Assembly (NCBI RefSeq): GCF_013368755.1
Contig: NC_049565.1
Location: 3,906,001 to 3,970,000, forward strand
DNA: 64,000 nucleotides
Direction: 5' to 3'
Origin: Talaromyces rugulosus
Taxonomy: Eukaryota > Ascomycota > Eurotiomycetes > Eurotiales > Trichocomaceae
Shown: piece after piece, positions 12,601 to 23,341 of the stretch
Layout: the number at the start of each line of letters is the position of its first letter
Position numbering within the stretch: the stretch's first letter is position 1
The notes under the pieces: generated by a model
The model's input: the letters and a program-made list of their open reading frames with translations, nothing else
Told to the model about the DNA's origin: nothing
The model's database searches: none
Translations under genes and position numbers: made by a program

Positions 12601-13293
12601 TGCGCAACCGCCGCAAGCTTGACAAGCGTCCTGGTCTTTACCTGGAGCCTCTTGACTTGGTCAAGATCAAGAACGACATCAAGGAGAAGTTTGGTAATGC
12701 CTCCGAAACAGATGTTGCTAGCTATGCCATGTACCCCAAGGTCTTTGAAGACTACCGAAAGTTTGTGCAAAAGTACGGTGATTTGTCTGTCTTGCCGACA
12801 CGATTCTTCCTGGCCAAGCCTGAACTTGGCGAAGAATTCCACGTCGAGCTCCAGCAGGGTAAGGTGCTCATCCTGAAGCTGCTTGCTATTGGCCCTCTCT
12901 CCGAACAGACTGGCCAGCGCGAGGTCTTTTACGAAGTGAACGGTGAAGTGCGTCAGGTGACTGTCGATGACAACAAGGCGGCAGTTGACAACACGGCTCG
13001 CACCAAGGCCGACCCAACAGATACCAGCCAGGTTGGCGCTCCTATGAGCGGTGTCGTTGTCGAGGTCCGCGTCCACGATGGCCACGAGGTCAAGAAGGGC
13101 GATCCTATTGCTGTGCTCAGCGCTATGAAGATGGTAAGTTACCCACTTGTCTTTTTTACTTTATAAAACGATTAATTAATTATAACAGGAAATGGTTATT
13201 TCCGCGCCTCACCACGGAAAGGTGTCGAGTCTGGCGGTCAAAGAAGGCGATTCTGTGGATGGTCAGGACCTTGTTTGCAAGATTGCCAAGTAG
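9606..13293 (+). CDS. pyc: Pyruvate carboxylase
   Basis: Biotin enzyme that makes oxaloacetate from pyruvate, bicarbonate and ATP; it refills the TCA cycle and feeds gluconeogenesis, and is usually cytosolic in filamentous fungi. Three exons read 9606–11608, 11666–13133 and 13189–13293, giving 1191 residues, the normal length. Domains in order are biotin carboxylase/ATP-grasp (about 38–490, with GGGGRGMR and ERDCSVQRRHQK), carboxyltransferase (about 570–860, with DTTWRDAHQSLLATR and the metal-site HVHTHD region), the PC tetramerisation region, and the biotinyl domain at the C terminus. The biotin acceptor Lys is residue 1156 in SAMKM, and the last intron falls right after AMKM. The extended acidic N terminus (about 37 residues) looks like that of Eurotiales orthologues. 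Upstream elements suggest strong constitutive expression. Confidence 0.98.
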
Positions 13294-13657
13294 AACTTTT
13301 ATTTTCATTACGGTTTATGGGTAATATCGTATGGCGAAAAAGAGCCATGCCATGTCAGGCGATATTTTTTTTAGTGTTTTTCTTATAGTTAACAACGATT
13401 TCAAATGATCAGATGGAGATGTGAAACAGTGAAGTAGAACAACTTGATATAGACTCGTATTTTATCTGCCGGTAATTTAAATTTACAGTGTATTTACAAA
13501 ATGATTAACTAAGCGCCCCGATCATCTTGCTACAACACCCCGACTTTCTTTACAACATTCCTAAACATTCATACTCGCCATTCAGCTTGTCGTCTTTTAG
13601 TATTGCATCTTGACAAATATATAAATGTTTTAAGAAGAAGAGGAAGCAAAAACCCAA
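13294..13657. other. Intergenic, pyruvate carboxylase 3' end / esterase promoter
   Basis: About 360 nt between two genes read in the same direction. No further gene or clear element is seen. Confidence 0.5.
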
Positions 13658-15666
13658 ATGATTTCCTATTTTGCTGGTGGTATCGTCTTCGTGCAGCTTT
13701 GTATCATCGCGGTTATTTGCAGTTTGATCCGATTATCGCCGAGGTTTAAACAGCTATCTCGGAGATTCCGAGCACGCAGGGAAAAGACAACGACTCCCCC
13801 AACTTGTAACACTGCAACGAGTGTGTATCAGCCAGCGACTTACAATACTATGGATGCGCTGGCGCGTGAACCTACAGTGCTGAGTATCGGGCCGCACGGG
13901 TACATCCAAGGATCACGACTGCGCGAGCCTACCACGGCTACTTTTAATACAAGAGACGTCGAAAAGGGCTCAGACTCTACATATCTAGTGCGCTATTTCG
14001 GTGGCGTGCGATACGCTCTACCTCCACAGAGACAACGATGGGGTCTGGCGCGGCCGCTGCCGGATGGGTATGTATATGGCACGCAGACGAACCCGGGGAA
14101 GTGTGAGGGAAGGGTGGCGCCGTGTCCGCAGTTGAACTCTGGGGGTGATGCCGATGAGGATTGTTTTCGGTGTAATGTGTGGGTGCCAGAGGGGGAGGTG
14201 CCGGAGGGTGGTATGTTATGTCTATTATTCTCTTACTGATTTTTGTTTAAAGCTAATGATGGGGTTAGGATGGCCGGTTGTGTTTTATATACGTATGTAT
14301 TGGATTTCGATTTCTAACTATAAGGGTGAATTTCTGACTGCGTCTAGATGGTGGCTTCCTCCAGATGGGCAGCCCAAACGATTCCAATGTAGCCCGGCTC
14401 CTGGGCGAGACGAGTCTCAAGTGCGTCTTTGTGGCGCCAGCGTACAGACTCGCCGTTCTCGGGTTTCTGAGCTCGCGAGAGCTCATGCAAGAGGCCGCTG
14501 CGGCCGGGGAGCCGAGTGGAAACCAAGGCTTTTGGGATCAGCGAATGGCGCTGGAGTGGACGAGCAAGTATGCTCATTTTTTCGGCGGGAATGTGTCGAA
14601 TATTACTGTCGCTGGGTATTCTGCTGGTAAGTCTATTTCTATACGTAGCAGAATATGGGCTGACTGATAGGCAGGATCGTATTCGGTGTTTCATCAACTC
14701 GCTCACGACTTGTACCTGCCCAAGGACAAAAACATCATCCGGCGCGTTGTCATGTTTTCGAATGGACCTGGCGTGGTGCCCAAATCAGCGGCGAGCTCGC
14801 AGGAACAGTTTGACGAGCTTCTCACCGCGCTAGACATTCCTCTCAACACGCCCGCCACAGAAAAACTCGTCATACTCAGACGTACCCCCGTGAATAAACT
14901 GATCAACGCAAGTCTGAACGTAACACATCACCAATACCGCCCCTGGAACGACGGACAATTTGTCTCGAAAAGTTTATTCGAAGACATTGACAACGGCGAT
15001 TTTTCCCGGCGCATGCTGGATCGTAATGTGCGTTTGATGAACGGCGAATGCCGCGACGAACATTTCCTGTATGGAACATGGCACACACCCTCCGAAAACT
15101 CTCTGGCGTCTCTGCGGCAACGTCTCGAAGTCGACTATCCGCGCGAAGCCTGCTCTGCCCTGATCAACTTTTATTATCCAGACGGCAAATTACCGGCTAA
15201 TTGTGCCGACTGGCAAGACGCCTTTGGCCGCATCTACGCAGATGCGCAGGTTCACATGCTCGAACGCGGGTTTGTCAATGCCTTGGCTAATACGGGCGCC
15301 GGACATCTGGTGTTTCGCTATCGCATCGAGTATCGCGTGAAATGCGTGCCGCTGCCGCCGCATTGGGGCGTGACGCACTCGTCGGATGTGGCAATGTGGT
15401 TCTGGGGCAATGGGATGTTGTTGGAAGAAGAGGAGAAGCAGATTGTATCGACGGCCTTGATTGAGCCGTTGGCAAGGTTTGTCAGGGGGCAGGAGGATAT
15501 GCGGTGGACACAAGCACAGGCTGAAGGGGAAGATGGGATTCGGCAGGTGAGGCGGTTAAGATCGGATGGACAGGTTGATATCTGGCGTGATGGGATGTTT
15601 GATCGGGGTGTGAGGGTATGGGAGGCTGTGCGTAAGGCGCAATCGGCGGTGACGGCGAAGCTGTAG
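13658..15666 (+). CDS. Membrane-anchored type-B carboxylesterase
   Basis: Alpha/beta-hydrolase of the carboxylesterase/cholinesterase family. Four exons read 13658–14210, 14269–14292, 14348–14626 and 14675–15666, giving 615 residues; the second exon is only 24 nt and encodes the strand before the oxyanion-hole HGG. An N-terminal hydrophobic segment (about residues 5–25) followed by an Arg-rich stretch suggests a signal anchor. The oxyanion motif HGGFLQMGSPND and the nucleophile elbow GYSAG with Ser284 are visible. A plausible catalytic His lies in the motif GVTHSSDVAMWFWG, where the family usually has HGADL or similar. The substrate cannot be told from the sequence. The adjacent pyruvate carboxylase is probably unrelated in function. 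Confidence 0.9.
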
Positions 15667-16750
15667 ATATGATATATATAATACATGAAACATATCAGTT
15701 GATAAATATACATTATATAAATATTGACCGGATGATTATGACGTCGCTCGACACGGAACGGAAACGGACACTTGATACGGATAATTTACACCGCTCAAAA
15801 TACAGATACGTATTTTGTATGAATACATCCTGAAACAGCCCTTCCCCGCGCCACGCAATTGGCCGATTCTCTTTGCAAGTGTGTACGTCGTATGTAATTA
15901 ACATGTTCCCCGCAAATCTGGATAAAGCGAGTCGACCCCACAAGGCGTCATCGATTCCCCGGGTTTGAACATTTGATTACGGACAAAGATCCAATGACTG
16001 GGCGTTCTAGCACACCATGTTTCTATGCCTGGTTATGATACATACGCGGTATTGTATGGTTTGTCATTAACATGCTTAGTTAGCTCAAAGGGTGGTATAT
16101 AAAAAAAGGCCCGTGCCTACCACATACATACACATGTCAACTGTATCAGTCACATCTGAATGCTTGGAGAAATGATAAATTTCTTAGTGATGTGAGAACT
16201 AATTATCTCGTCAAAGATGAGCATACTGTCAATTAGAGATTGGGTTGTTGTTCTTTCGAGCGTGCTATCTCTTCAGCCCGAACTAGCTAGCGGCTTAGGG
16301 CTAAAGCTTCTCTCAAGAATCATCTCGTCACATCATGAAAAGTTGCAACCAGACATGGACAATATCAAGTGGAATGTGGAAGAAAGATCAATTGACTGAA
16401 AGGATGTTTAGAGAAAAAAAAGACCACTAATGAGAAAAGCTCCAAGCCAAGACAAGACCATCGTCAACCCAGTCGATGTTGAGATACAAAGATCAAAGGA
16501 CTATTCCAACTGTACTAAATACATCACAAGAGCTCGTCTTAGCTTCACCCCACGGGGGGATTACTAGTCACCAGCACTGCGTAGAAGTGCGAGCTCGTCG
16601 CTGGTGCGTCCTATAAAAGGACGCCCAGAAGGGTTCGAAGGCTTACCCCTACTTCCACTCCGATACGCCCTCCCATGACCGCCGAAACGAACCACAAAAG
16701 AACGACCAGAAGGTTTCGAAGGCGTAGCCCCTACTTCCACTCCGGGATGT
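15667..16750. other. Intergenic with short degenerate repeat at right end
   Basis: About 1.1 kb. The left part is AT-rich with no supported gene. The right part holds an imperfect direct repeat, listed separately. A 60-codon ATG frame at 16217 has no supporting features. Confidence 0.5.
16610..16744. repeat. Imperfect direct repeat, two copies about 81 nt apart
   Basis: The block AGAAGG(G/T)TTCGAAGGC followed by CCCCTACTTCCACTCCG occurs at about 16624–16662 and again at 16705–16744. The copies differ by a few substitutions and a one-base indel, and their A-rich left flanks are also similar. The repeat lies just past the stop of the minus-strand small gene, in its 3' flank. Confidence 0.7.
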
Positions 16751-17116
16751 CTAGGAAGCCTGGCGATGAGGACTATCACTGGTTTCACGGGGGTCCGCGG
16801 GTATAGTCTCATAGGGCTTCAGCTTCAGAAGTTTTGATATTTCTTCCAGAGACTGCTGGACCTCGTCAATTTTCTCCCGATGCTTTGTGACGGCACGAGT
16901 ATTGAGGCTAATCTCAGCGATCAACTTACGGACCTGGTCACTGGAAGGCACCCCAGCTTCAAGATCGATGTCCTGAGTGGGGGCGTTGTGTTTGTAATGT
17001 GATTGCACGAAACCCACCATGTAGCTCCAAATCGAGGTAACGACAGGTCCGTAAACAGGGCTGAGCCAGGTTCCAATCGTCCCCCAGAGAGCGATGCGAT
17101 TTGCGGGATCGGACAT
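16751..17116 (-). CDS. Hypothetical protein, 121 residues
   Basis: I do not recognise this protein. An ATG at 17116 gives 121 residues without introns; the longer frame upstream to 17344 is translated low-complexity C/T-rich leader and is rejected. The N-terminal part (about 8–40) is moderately hydrophobic, with a GTIGTWLSPVYGPVV stretch. The C-terminal half is charged and amphipathic (about 60–105), likely a helix or short coiled coil (NTRAVTKHREKIDEVQQSLEEI). It may be a small membrane-associated helical protein. It lies downstream of, and in the same direction as, an F-box-type gene. The gene may be lineage-specific; the call rests on an open frame with sensible composition only. Confidence 0.45.
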   Translation of the reverse strand: MSDPANRIALWGTIGTWLSPVYGPVVTSIWSYMVGFVQSHYKHNAPTQDIDLEAGVPSSDQVRKLIAEISLNTRAVTKHREKIDEVQQSLEEISKLLKLKPYETIPADPRETSDSPHRQAS

Positions 17117-17479
17117 GTTGTCAAATTCACGAAGCGACAGAGAAACCAAATTATGGCCTTCAATAGGAATCAAAGGAATAAGGAACAATAGTCGATAGGA
17201 ACGATCCTGGAGGAGAAAAAGAGAAGAGAAAAAGAGAAGAGAAGAAGAGGGAGAGAGGAAGAGGGGGAGAAACACCAACAGACCGTGCCTGGTGCTTGGG
17301 GAGGAAGGAGCCCTCTTGCACGCAGGGAAGGTGCGGACGGCCATCTGCCTTTGGGTGAACGCAAGTTACTCTATTTCCCCCTCATTTTCTGTACCGTATC
17401 CTTTTATCTTGGAAAAACGAGACTGAAGCTGATCCTGGAATTTGATTATACCTAGGTGACAATAATATAGTAGTTGGTA
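17117..17479. other. Intergenic with purine-rich tract
   Basis: Contains a GA-rich (minus-strand CT-rich) tract at about 17210–17275, likely the leader of the small minus-strand gene. No other feature is seen. Confidence 0.5.
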
Positions 17480-18604
17480 TTACGATCTTGGACGCCCAAA
17501 CCATCTCCCTGTGCCGTGTCGCCGCAAGACATCCCGAAATCCTTCTTTGCTCATCAAACGTCTGTTTTGGTGTGTCAACTCCTGCTGTGACGAACCAAAG
17601 TTGCTCTCGAATCTCGAACACACAGATCCAATATCCCGATGGGGGAGTTGCACCTTAGGGTACTGATGGACCTGAGCTACCCATTGAGGGTCCTTGGGAT
17701 CCAGCCCATCGCCCAGGTCGAGCCATTTGGTCACGATCAGCACCCGCGCTCTTCCATCACCCCGAGTCTCTATATCCTGAATCTGAAACTGGAAATCAAC
17801 AAGACAGCGGTGGCACTGATACATCGGTGACATGGTATTTATTTTCTCTGCCTTGGACGAATGGGCAAATTCTTTACAAGCATTTTTGAGATGGATATGA
17901 TCGCAGATTTCCATATAGACCAAGTCAGCCAATGAAACGATATCAGGACAAGAAGCCGGTATCTTCGCCCACTGTTGGACCCGCAGCAGTAGTGAGCCTT
18001 TCCCATTCTCCTGCCCTGGACAGACTTGGGCTTCGACAGACAACAGGGTCGTGACACCGTCGGGCTCTGCATGCATTACCTCCACGTGGGACAAAAGCTC
18101 GGTTGAGATGCCATAACTGGGACCATATTGATATCTTCTCATTGCGAGCTGCAGATGAACGAATTGGAAAAAATAGGTGGTAACCTCTGTCACATTCGTG
18201 TTCATGATCGATGCCAAACAACCATGATCGTCGCGAAGTAAGCACAGTAAGGCACGTGGATATCCTGCCTGCGGCATACACACAGCCTTCCATAGATGAA
18301 GTTTGTAGCAGACATGGCAGAAATAGTATGAAGGAGTGTCCAGTGAAATCCTGGTGAGGATGTCCTCTCGGTTCTTGCCGTCTTGCTCACTATTGTTTGC
18401 GAATAGAAGCGAGTCGGTTCCGATCTTGAGCAATAAGACATGTGAGCACAAGGTCAAGCAGGCAGTGTCCATGGGAGATAAGTGTGAGCGTATTAGCAAG
18501 ATCAGCTCGGTCGGCAGCTGCTCGAGTGAACTGCGCTGTATATGATCGTGGGTGTCTTTTCCTCTTGCGAAAAAGGAAGCTATACGGCCAAGTAAAGCCG
18601 CCAT
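17480..18604 (-). CDS. F-box-like protein
   Basis: Intronless frame of 374 residues starting at the ATG at 18604; the frame stays open further upstream but without an ATG. Near the N terminus (about 24–55) is an F-box-like segment, with LEQLPTELILLI followed by DTACLTLCSH, the usual way such proteins dock to Skp1 of SCF ubiquitin ligases. The rest has scattered CxxC pairs (FCHVCYKLH, YQCHRCLVDF), which is the pattern of a large, fast-evolving fungal F-box family whose targets are mostly unknown. No catalytic motif is seen. Neighbours give no functional clue. Confidence 0.75.
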   Translation of the reverse strand: MAALLGRIASFFARGKDTHDHIQRSSLEQLPTELILLIRSHLSPMDTACLTLCSHVLLLKIGTDSLLFANNSEQDGKNREDILTRISLDTPSYYFCHVCYKLHLWKAVCMPQAGYPRALLCLLRDDHGCLASIMNTNVTEVTTYFFQFVHLQLAMRRYQYGPSYGISTELLSHVEVMHAEPDGVTTLLSVEAQVCPGQENGKGSLLLRVQQWAKIPASCPDIVSLADLVYMEICDHIHLKNACKEFAHSSKAEKINTMSPMYQCHRCLVDFQFQIQDIETRGDGRARVLIVTKWLDLGDGLDPKDPQWVAQVHQYPKVQLPHRDIGSVCSRFESNFGSSQQELTHQNRRLMSKEGFRDVLRRHGTGRWFGRPRS

Positions 18605-19179
18605 TTGACTGTTGATAATCCACAACGTTCTGTCAATGTGTGAGGCATTCTGTCCATACCCCTTTTCATGAGAAAAAGGTTTTGTACCGGCAGTACCAGA
18701 CAATGTCGACTGGTATCTATCCTCATATTGACGATGCCAGCGAATGCGGCAGGCGGTGGCAGAACATCTCCATTAGCCGTAATAGGCATGATAAATACAG
18801 CTAGCCTCGAATGAGACGTAAAAGCGGGGAAATAACGCTCTAACGGTTATTTTCCTTGTCACTGGATTTCATTGTATGCGTAATTTATTTGTTCGTCTCT
18901 GAGTGGCCGACTGGCCACACCCGTCACGCAACTCTGGCTGTAGAAGAATCCCTGGAATGATGTATTCTATTTACGATTTGTTTGGACCAAAGGGATTGAG
19001 TTGGGTGGTATTAGTAATTGCTTTTCTGGGGTACTATATTAAGCCGGGCCTCCCAGACGTCGCATGACCTATCTTGCTTCGATTACGTAGCTCTCTGAAT
19101 AGTACTACTTCTATTTGATTATTATCATTGCCAGACAATACTACATCTCAATCAAATCAGTAAGAAGAAACAAATCAAA
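18605..19179. other. Divergent intergenic region
   Basis: About 575 nt between the minus-strand F-box gene and the plus-strand small gene, expected to hold both promoters. No distinct element was identified. Confidence 0.5.
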
Positions 19180-19608
19180 ATGTCAGACAACACTGGCACC
19201 TCCCCTCCCCGGCGCCACTGGAATGGCGAGCCCGGCGCGCGCCATGAACACCAGAACGTGTGGATGAACGGCGGCGTCCGGTCTCCCGCGGGACCAGCTC
19301 CATGGGCTGGCTGGGACGCGGACAAGAAGCGTCGCGTGAGTCTTTTTCTTTTTTTTGTCTTCTTCTCCTTGTTGTTACATACCTGACAAGAGTAATGTTA
19401 GGCCTCCGAGGCATCTACCAAGTCAACTGGGAGCTCCTCGTCCGCAGGAAGGAAGAATAGTTCGCCGTTGTTTGAGAAGCTGCATACGCAAAAACGAACC
19501 AGTGACGCTGAATCCGTTGAGCGCAGAAAGAGCTGGGCTGAGATGGCGCCGGAGAAGGGCTTTTTTGGAAAGTTGTGGCAAGGGTATACTCGGGGGCCGA
19601 ATCAGTGA
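19180..19608 (+). CDS. Small conserved fungal protein of unknown function
   Basis: Two exons (19180–19335 and 19402–19608) joined in phase 0 give 120 residues. The protein is hydrophilic, rich in Gly, Ser, Arg and Trp, with no signal peptide or membrane segment. It ends in a conserved-looking block with WAEMAPEKGFFGKLWQGY. A Ser-rich middle segment (STGSSSSAGRK) looks disordered and phosphorylatable. The clean intron, in-frame joining and codon use argue for a real gene. I recognise the general look of a small protein conserved in Eurotiales but cannot name it. Confidence 0.75.
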
Positions 19609-20079
19609 ATCAAAGAAGAGAAGTTGATAATGTTTAAATGAGCTGATAGTGCGTTCTGCCATTGTTTTGTTGTCGTTGTTGTCTTGTGATCTTGTCGTGT
19701 ATTATGACTTGTGTTGTCTGTATTAGCTGTACTCAAATTGATAACGTTATTCCGCGATACCATAAAGGAAAGAGTAGACGAGCATATAATGTCATTCATG
19801 CATGTTATCCTAGCACCCTATGGTGAGCTATGTTTGATAACGAGTCCATCTTCAGAGCATTCGTCTAAAAAAAGAGACGAGATGCTGGACTTGGGCATCC
19901 CATCTGTCTTGACTCAAAAAGTTGACGGGAAACTGCCTTCTTTTTCTTCTTTTTTATTGAGACAAGGAAAAAAAAAGTTTTTCGTAAAATAGCGCCCAAT
20001 TATTTCACCAGTTCACCATTTCCCACAACAAACATAACCCGACCTTTTCCTTCACCCACACACACTCTGAGAAAAGTAT
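19609..20079. other. Convergent intergenic region
   Basis: 3' flanks of the small gene and of the ribosomal protein gene. A 93-codon frame at 19711 has low-complexity ends and no features; it is taken as chance. Confidence 0.5.
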
Positions 20080-20798
20080 TTACCGCACAATACCCTCGAA
20101 GCGGTTCTTGAACCACTTGACGGTCTCGTTCTGGTTGATGCGGTGGTTGACACCGATGCGGGAGTTGGCACGGCGGCGCTTGGCGACACGCTCACCAGGA
20201 CGGGTCCTAACATCTTTGTCAATACGTCGAACGAAACAAACCGTCGAGAATGTAAAACTCACATGCAGCAGTAAAAGTCCATGCCGTAGATACCGATACC
20301 AGGGTCGTACTTGATACCCAAGTCGATGTGCTCGCTGATACCGAAACCAAAGTTGCCGGTCTCGGAGAAGTTGCGCTTCCTCAGTTCGTATTCCTTGACC
20401 TTGAGGCCACGCTCCAGGATTTCCTCGGCCTTGGGGCCACGAACAGTGACGTGCACCGAGATCTTTTCGTTACGACGGATACCAAAGGTACGGACGGTGT
20501 AGCGGGCCTTGCCTGGACGGTGTCAGCTTCTTTCCTTACACCACACACTGTTGAGAAAGCCGCAAGTGTTTCGTCTTCTGGGTATCCATACTGTAAACAG
20601 GGGTTTGACCGCTCAACTGCTCGAGCACCTTTGCGGCACGAGTGAGTCTGTCACCAGATTCGCCGACCGAGATGTTCAGCACGAGCTTTTGGATGCGCAG
20701 CTCGCGCATAGGGTTGGCGCTCTTGTCATTTCCTTCCGACTGCATTTTGTTAGAAAAGTAAACAAGAATATAATTGATATTATTTCGTGACATACCAT
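20080..20798 (-). CDS. rpl11: 60S ribosomal protein L11 (uL5)
   Basis: Large-subunit protein that binds 5S rRNA with L5 and sits in the central protuberance. Four coding exons read 20798–20796 (only the ATG), 20739–20592, 20512–20263 and 20206–20080, giving 175 residues, the normal length. Family blocks are clear: [20 protein letters not shown], then [23 protein letters not shown], then [25 protein letters not shown], and a basic C terminus. The first intron directly follows the start codon, a common arrangement in fungal ribosomal protein genes and often important for expression. It is divergent from the SmB gene with about 370 nt between the starts. Confidence 0.98.
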
Positions 20799-21171
20799 GG
20801 CGACGGTTGTGATGGGTGGTCGACTCGTTGGAATGGATCGAAGTGTCTCTCGACTTCACAACTCTCTCGAAAAAGTTGTGCAAAAGTCGTTGTGGGCGAC
20901 GACAGTGGGAAGCGAAAGCCCTAGTGGCTTGGCACTTGCTCGGTTGCGCTTAGCGCCAGACGCCCGCGGCACCTTTCCTAGTTGGGCCGGGCTTAGCCGC
21001 CCTGCGAAAGTACTAGCAAAGTCACGCTTGTTTTCTCCATCGGGCTTTGCGACGAGCTGTCTGCGCGCTTTGTTAACAACCGTCAACTATCAACTGCCAG
21101 GCTTCAGGCGGCGTCTGTGGATATTTACTCTTTGGAAAACTGCAAGCCGCATTCGTGCGCTCCGATTCAGA
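20799..21171. promoter_or_regulatory. Bidirectional promoter rpl11 / SmB
   Basis: About 370 nt between two divergent housekeeping genes. GC-rich in the middle, with CTTGGCACTTGC- and GCGCTTAGCGCC-like dyads. It must serve both genes if no distal elements exist; this is inferred from layout. Confidence 0.55.
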
Positions 21172-22139
21172 ATGGCGGCCAACAAGCAGGGTAAAATGGT
21201 ATGTCTTCCCCCACTGCAAGCTTTATCAGGCATACCTTTGGTTGACCGGCACAGCTGACACCTCTCTAGCAAAACCTGGTATGTGATATACTGCATTTCC
21301 TCTCGAGTTTCTGTCGCTTTGTACTTACTTGCGCAGATCAACTATCGCATGCGTGTGACGTTGAACGATGGTCGACAGATGACCGGCCAGATGATGGCAT
21401 TCGACAAGGTAGCCCGGCTCGTTCTGTCTGTCTGTCTCTGTGTATACAGTACTGACTTCTCTTCCAGCATATGAACCTTGTTCTCGCCGATACAGAAGAG
21501 TTTCGCCGTGTGAAGCGGAAAGCCACCAAACAGGCCCCCGGTGCCTCCACCGCCCCTCTTGTCGAAGCCGAGGAAAAGCGAACTCTTGGGTTGACTATCG
21601 TTCGTGGCACAAATGTTGTCTCGTGCTCGGTAGATGGACCACCTCCTGCAGACCCTTCAGCACGTCTGGGGACTAGTCTGCCTGGCGTTCCGTCCGGCGC
21701 TGCTACACTTTCAGCCGGTCCTGGTATCAGTAGGCCCGCCGGACGAGGCCTGCCTGTTGGACTTGGCGGCCCGGCTGCTGGTGTTGGGGGCCCTGCTCCC
21801 GCTGGCTTTGGAGGCTTCCCACCTGCACCTCCTGGAGGATTCCCTGGAGGCCCGCCGCCTGGTTTTGGTGGACGTGGAGGACCCCTTGGAGGACCTGGTA
21901 AGTCTCTGGTTTTATGGTACTATTCATATGAAGATTATGTCCCTGACAACATATATAGCTGGATTTGCGCCCCCCGGATTCCCTCAAGGTGGCCCTGGTG
22001 GACCTCGTAAGTTTGAGTCTCAACCCGTTGTTGTATCTATACTAATAGCTACGTAGCTGGAGATTTCCAACCGCCTCCCGGATTCCAACCTCCCGGTCAA
22101 GGCCGTGGATACCCACCCCCTGGCTTCGGTGGACGATGA
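21172..22139 (+). CDS. smb1: Small nuclear ribonucleoprotein SmB/B'
   Basis: Sm-ring component of spliceosomal U snRNPs. Six exons read 21172–21198, 21270–21278, 21337–21408, 21468–21897, 21959–22006 and 22057–22139, giving 222 residues. The second exon has only 9 nt and codes Gln-Asn-Leu. Sm1 motif: [30 protein letters not shown]; Sm2 motif: [16 protein letters not shown]. The C-terminal half is a long Pro/Gly-rich tail with GFGG, PPG and GGP repeats typical of SmB and involved in SmB-specific contacts. The reading phase across all junctions is consistent. Confidence 0.95.
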
Positions 22140-22691
22140 TTTTAGCCTGATACGTCGGAGGCGACACGAAAAGCTTATGCGATATCGATATCCTCTCAAA
22201 GCAAATACTGGTGGTCTCAAGGTTGTTTAAAAAAAAGTCTTGCTATTTCACCTTTTTCCTCCTTATTTCAAGTTCGGCTCTGAACCGAAAAACCGCCGTG
22301 ATATTGGGTACTACTGCATCTTATAAAGGATTCTTCTACCTATCAACTAATATCACGACAAAGGCGTTGTGGCGCATGTGGATGACGGTGCGATCAAGCG
22401 GAAGAAGTGTAGTTATAATATAAATTGGAGATTCTACCTGACTAGATAGCCGGTTTAACTTATCTATTATTCTATTGTTCTATAAATCCATAATTATAAC
22501 CATGCGATGTATGACTATGTGAACCGTATCACGTGATCTCCGGTCTAGTCGGCACGGCAGCCGATGCCGGTGGGGAGAGAGAGGATTGTGCTTTAACTCC
22601 GTCCGGTGAACAGCTTTCCTCGCCCAGCTGCAGACCTCGACGATATCAATCGCTTCTCCCTCAGTTTTACTCGCAGTCGGAATTAGACACA
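22140..22691. other. Intergenic, SmB 3' end / mpc1 promoter
   Basis: About 550 nt between two genes in the same direction. No gene or distinct element is recognised. Confidence 0.5.
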
Positions 22692-23341
22692 ATGGCGGCC
22701 GCTGTCAAAGCTATCAATGCGAAGATCCGCTCCAACAAGGTGCTGGACTACTTTTGCTCAACACGTACGTTCGTCCCAAGCGATAGATAAGAGAACCTCC
22801 GGGGGTGTTTACACTTCTTCAGCGCTGGGTCGAGAAGGATACACTCGGGGGATTATCTCTGTTTTTTTTTCCCTCTTAAAGGATACAATGCTAACATGAT
22901 TGATTATCCTAGACTTTTGGGGCCCAGCTTCCAACTTTGGTATTCCTATCGCTGCCGTGTTGGACATTCAAAAAGACCCCGAGATGTACGACAACTCTTA
23001 CACATTTCCTTTTCTTTTGGCATGAACCATTCGCTAACCATGTGTGATCATCGATATAGTATCTCCGGATCCATGACCGGCGCCCTGGTCATCTACTCGG
23101 CCACTTTCATGCGCTACTCGATGGCCGTCACGCCCAAGAACTACCTTCTCTTCGCATGCCACGCTATCAACTTTGGTTCGCAGTTGACACAAGGATACCG
23201 ATACCTGAACTATTGGAAGTACGTTACCTTATCGCCTTCCACTTGCACTTGCACTTGATCGAAGACATTCTAACGGAGTTTTTTTTTTTTTACAGCTGGG
23301 GAGGTCGCGAGAAGTCTCTTGCTTTGAAGGGTGGGGAATAA
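22692..23341 (+). CDS. mpc1: Mitochondrial pyruvate carrier subunit (MPC1 type)
   Basis: Inner-membrane subunit of the heteromeric carrier that imports pyruvate into mitochondria. Four exons read 22692–22764, 22913–22985, 23060–23218 and 23296–23341, giving 116 residues. Family motifs in order: STHFWGPASNFGIPIAA, then GSMTGALVIYS, then FMRYSMAVTPKNYLLFACH, and a final WGGRE. The three helical segments fit an MPC fold. All introns are GT–AG and phase-consistent. The gene lies near pyruvate carboxylase at 9.6 kb, but several unrelated genes separate them, so functional grouping is not implied. Confidence 0.95.

Noticed and set aside
16217..16399. 60-residue ATG frame
   Set aside because: No motif, no splice signals and no neighbouring support; taken as chance.
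19711..19992. 93-residue frame between convergent genes
   Set aside because: Lies in two 3' flanks and has low-complexity ends; no feature supports it.
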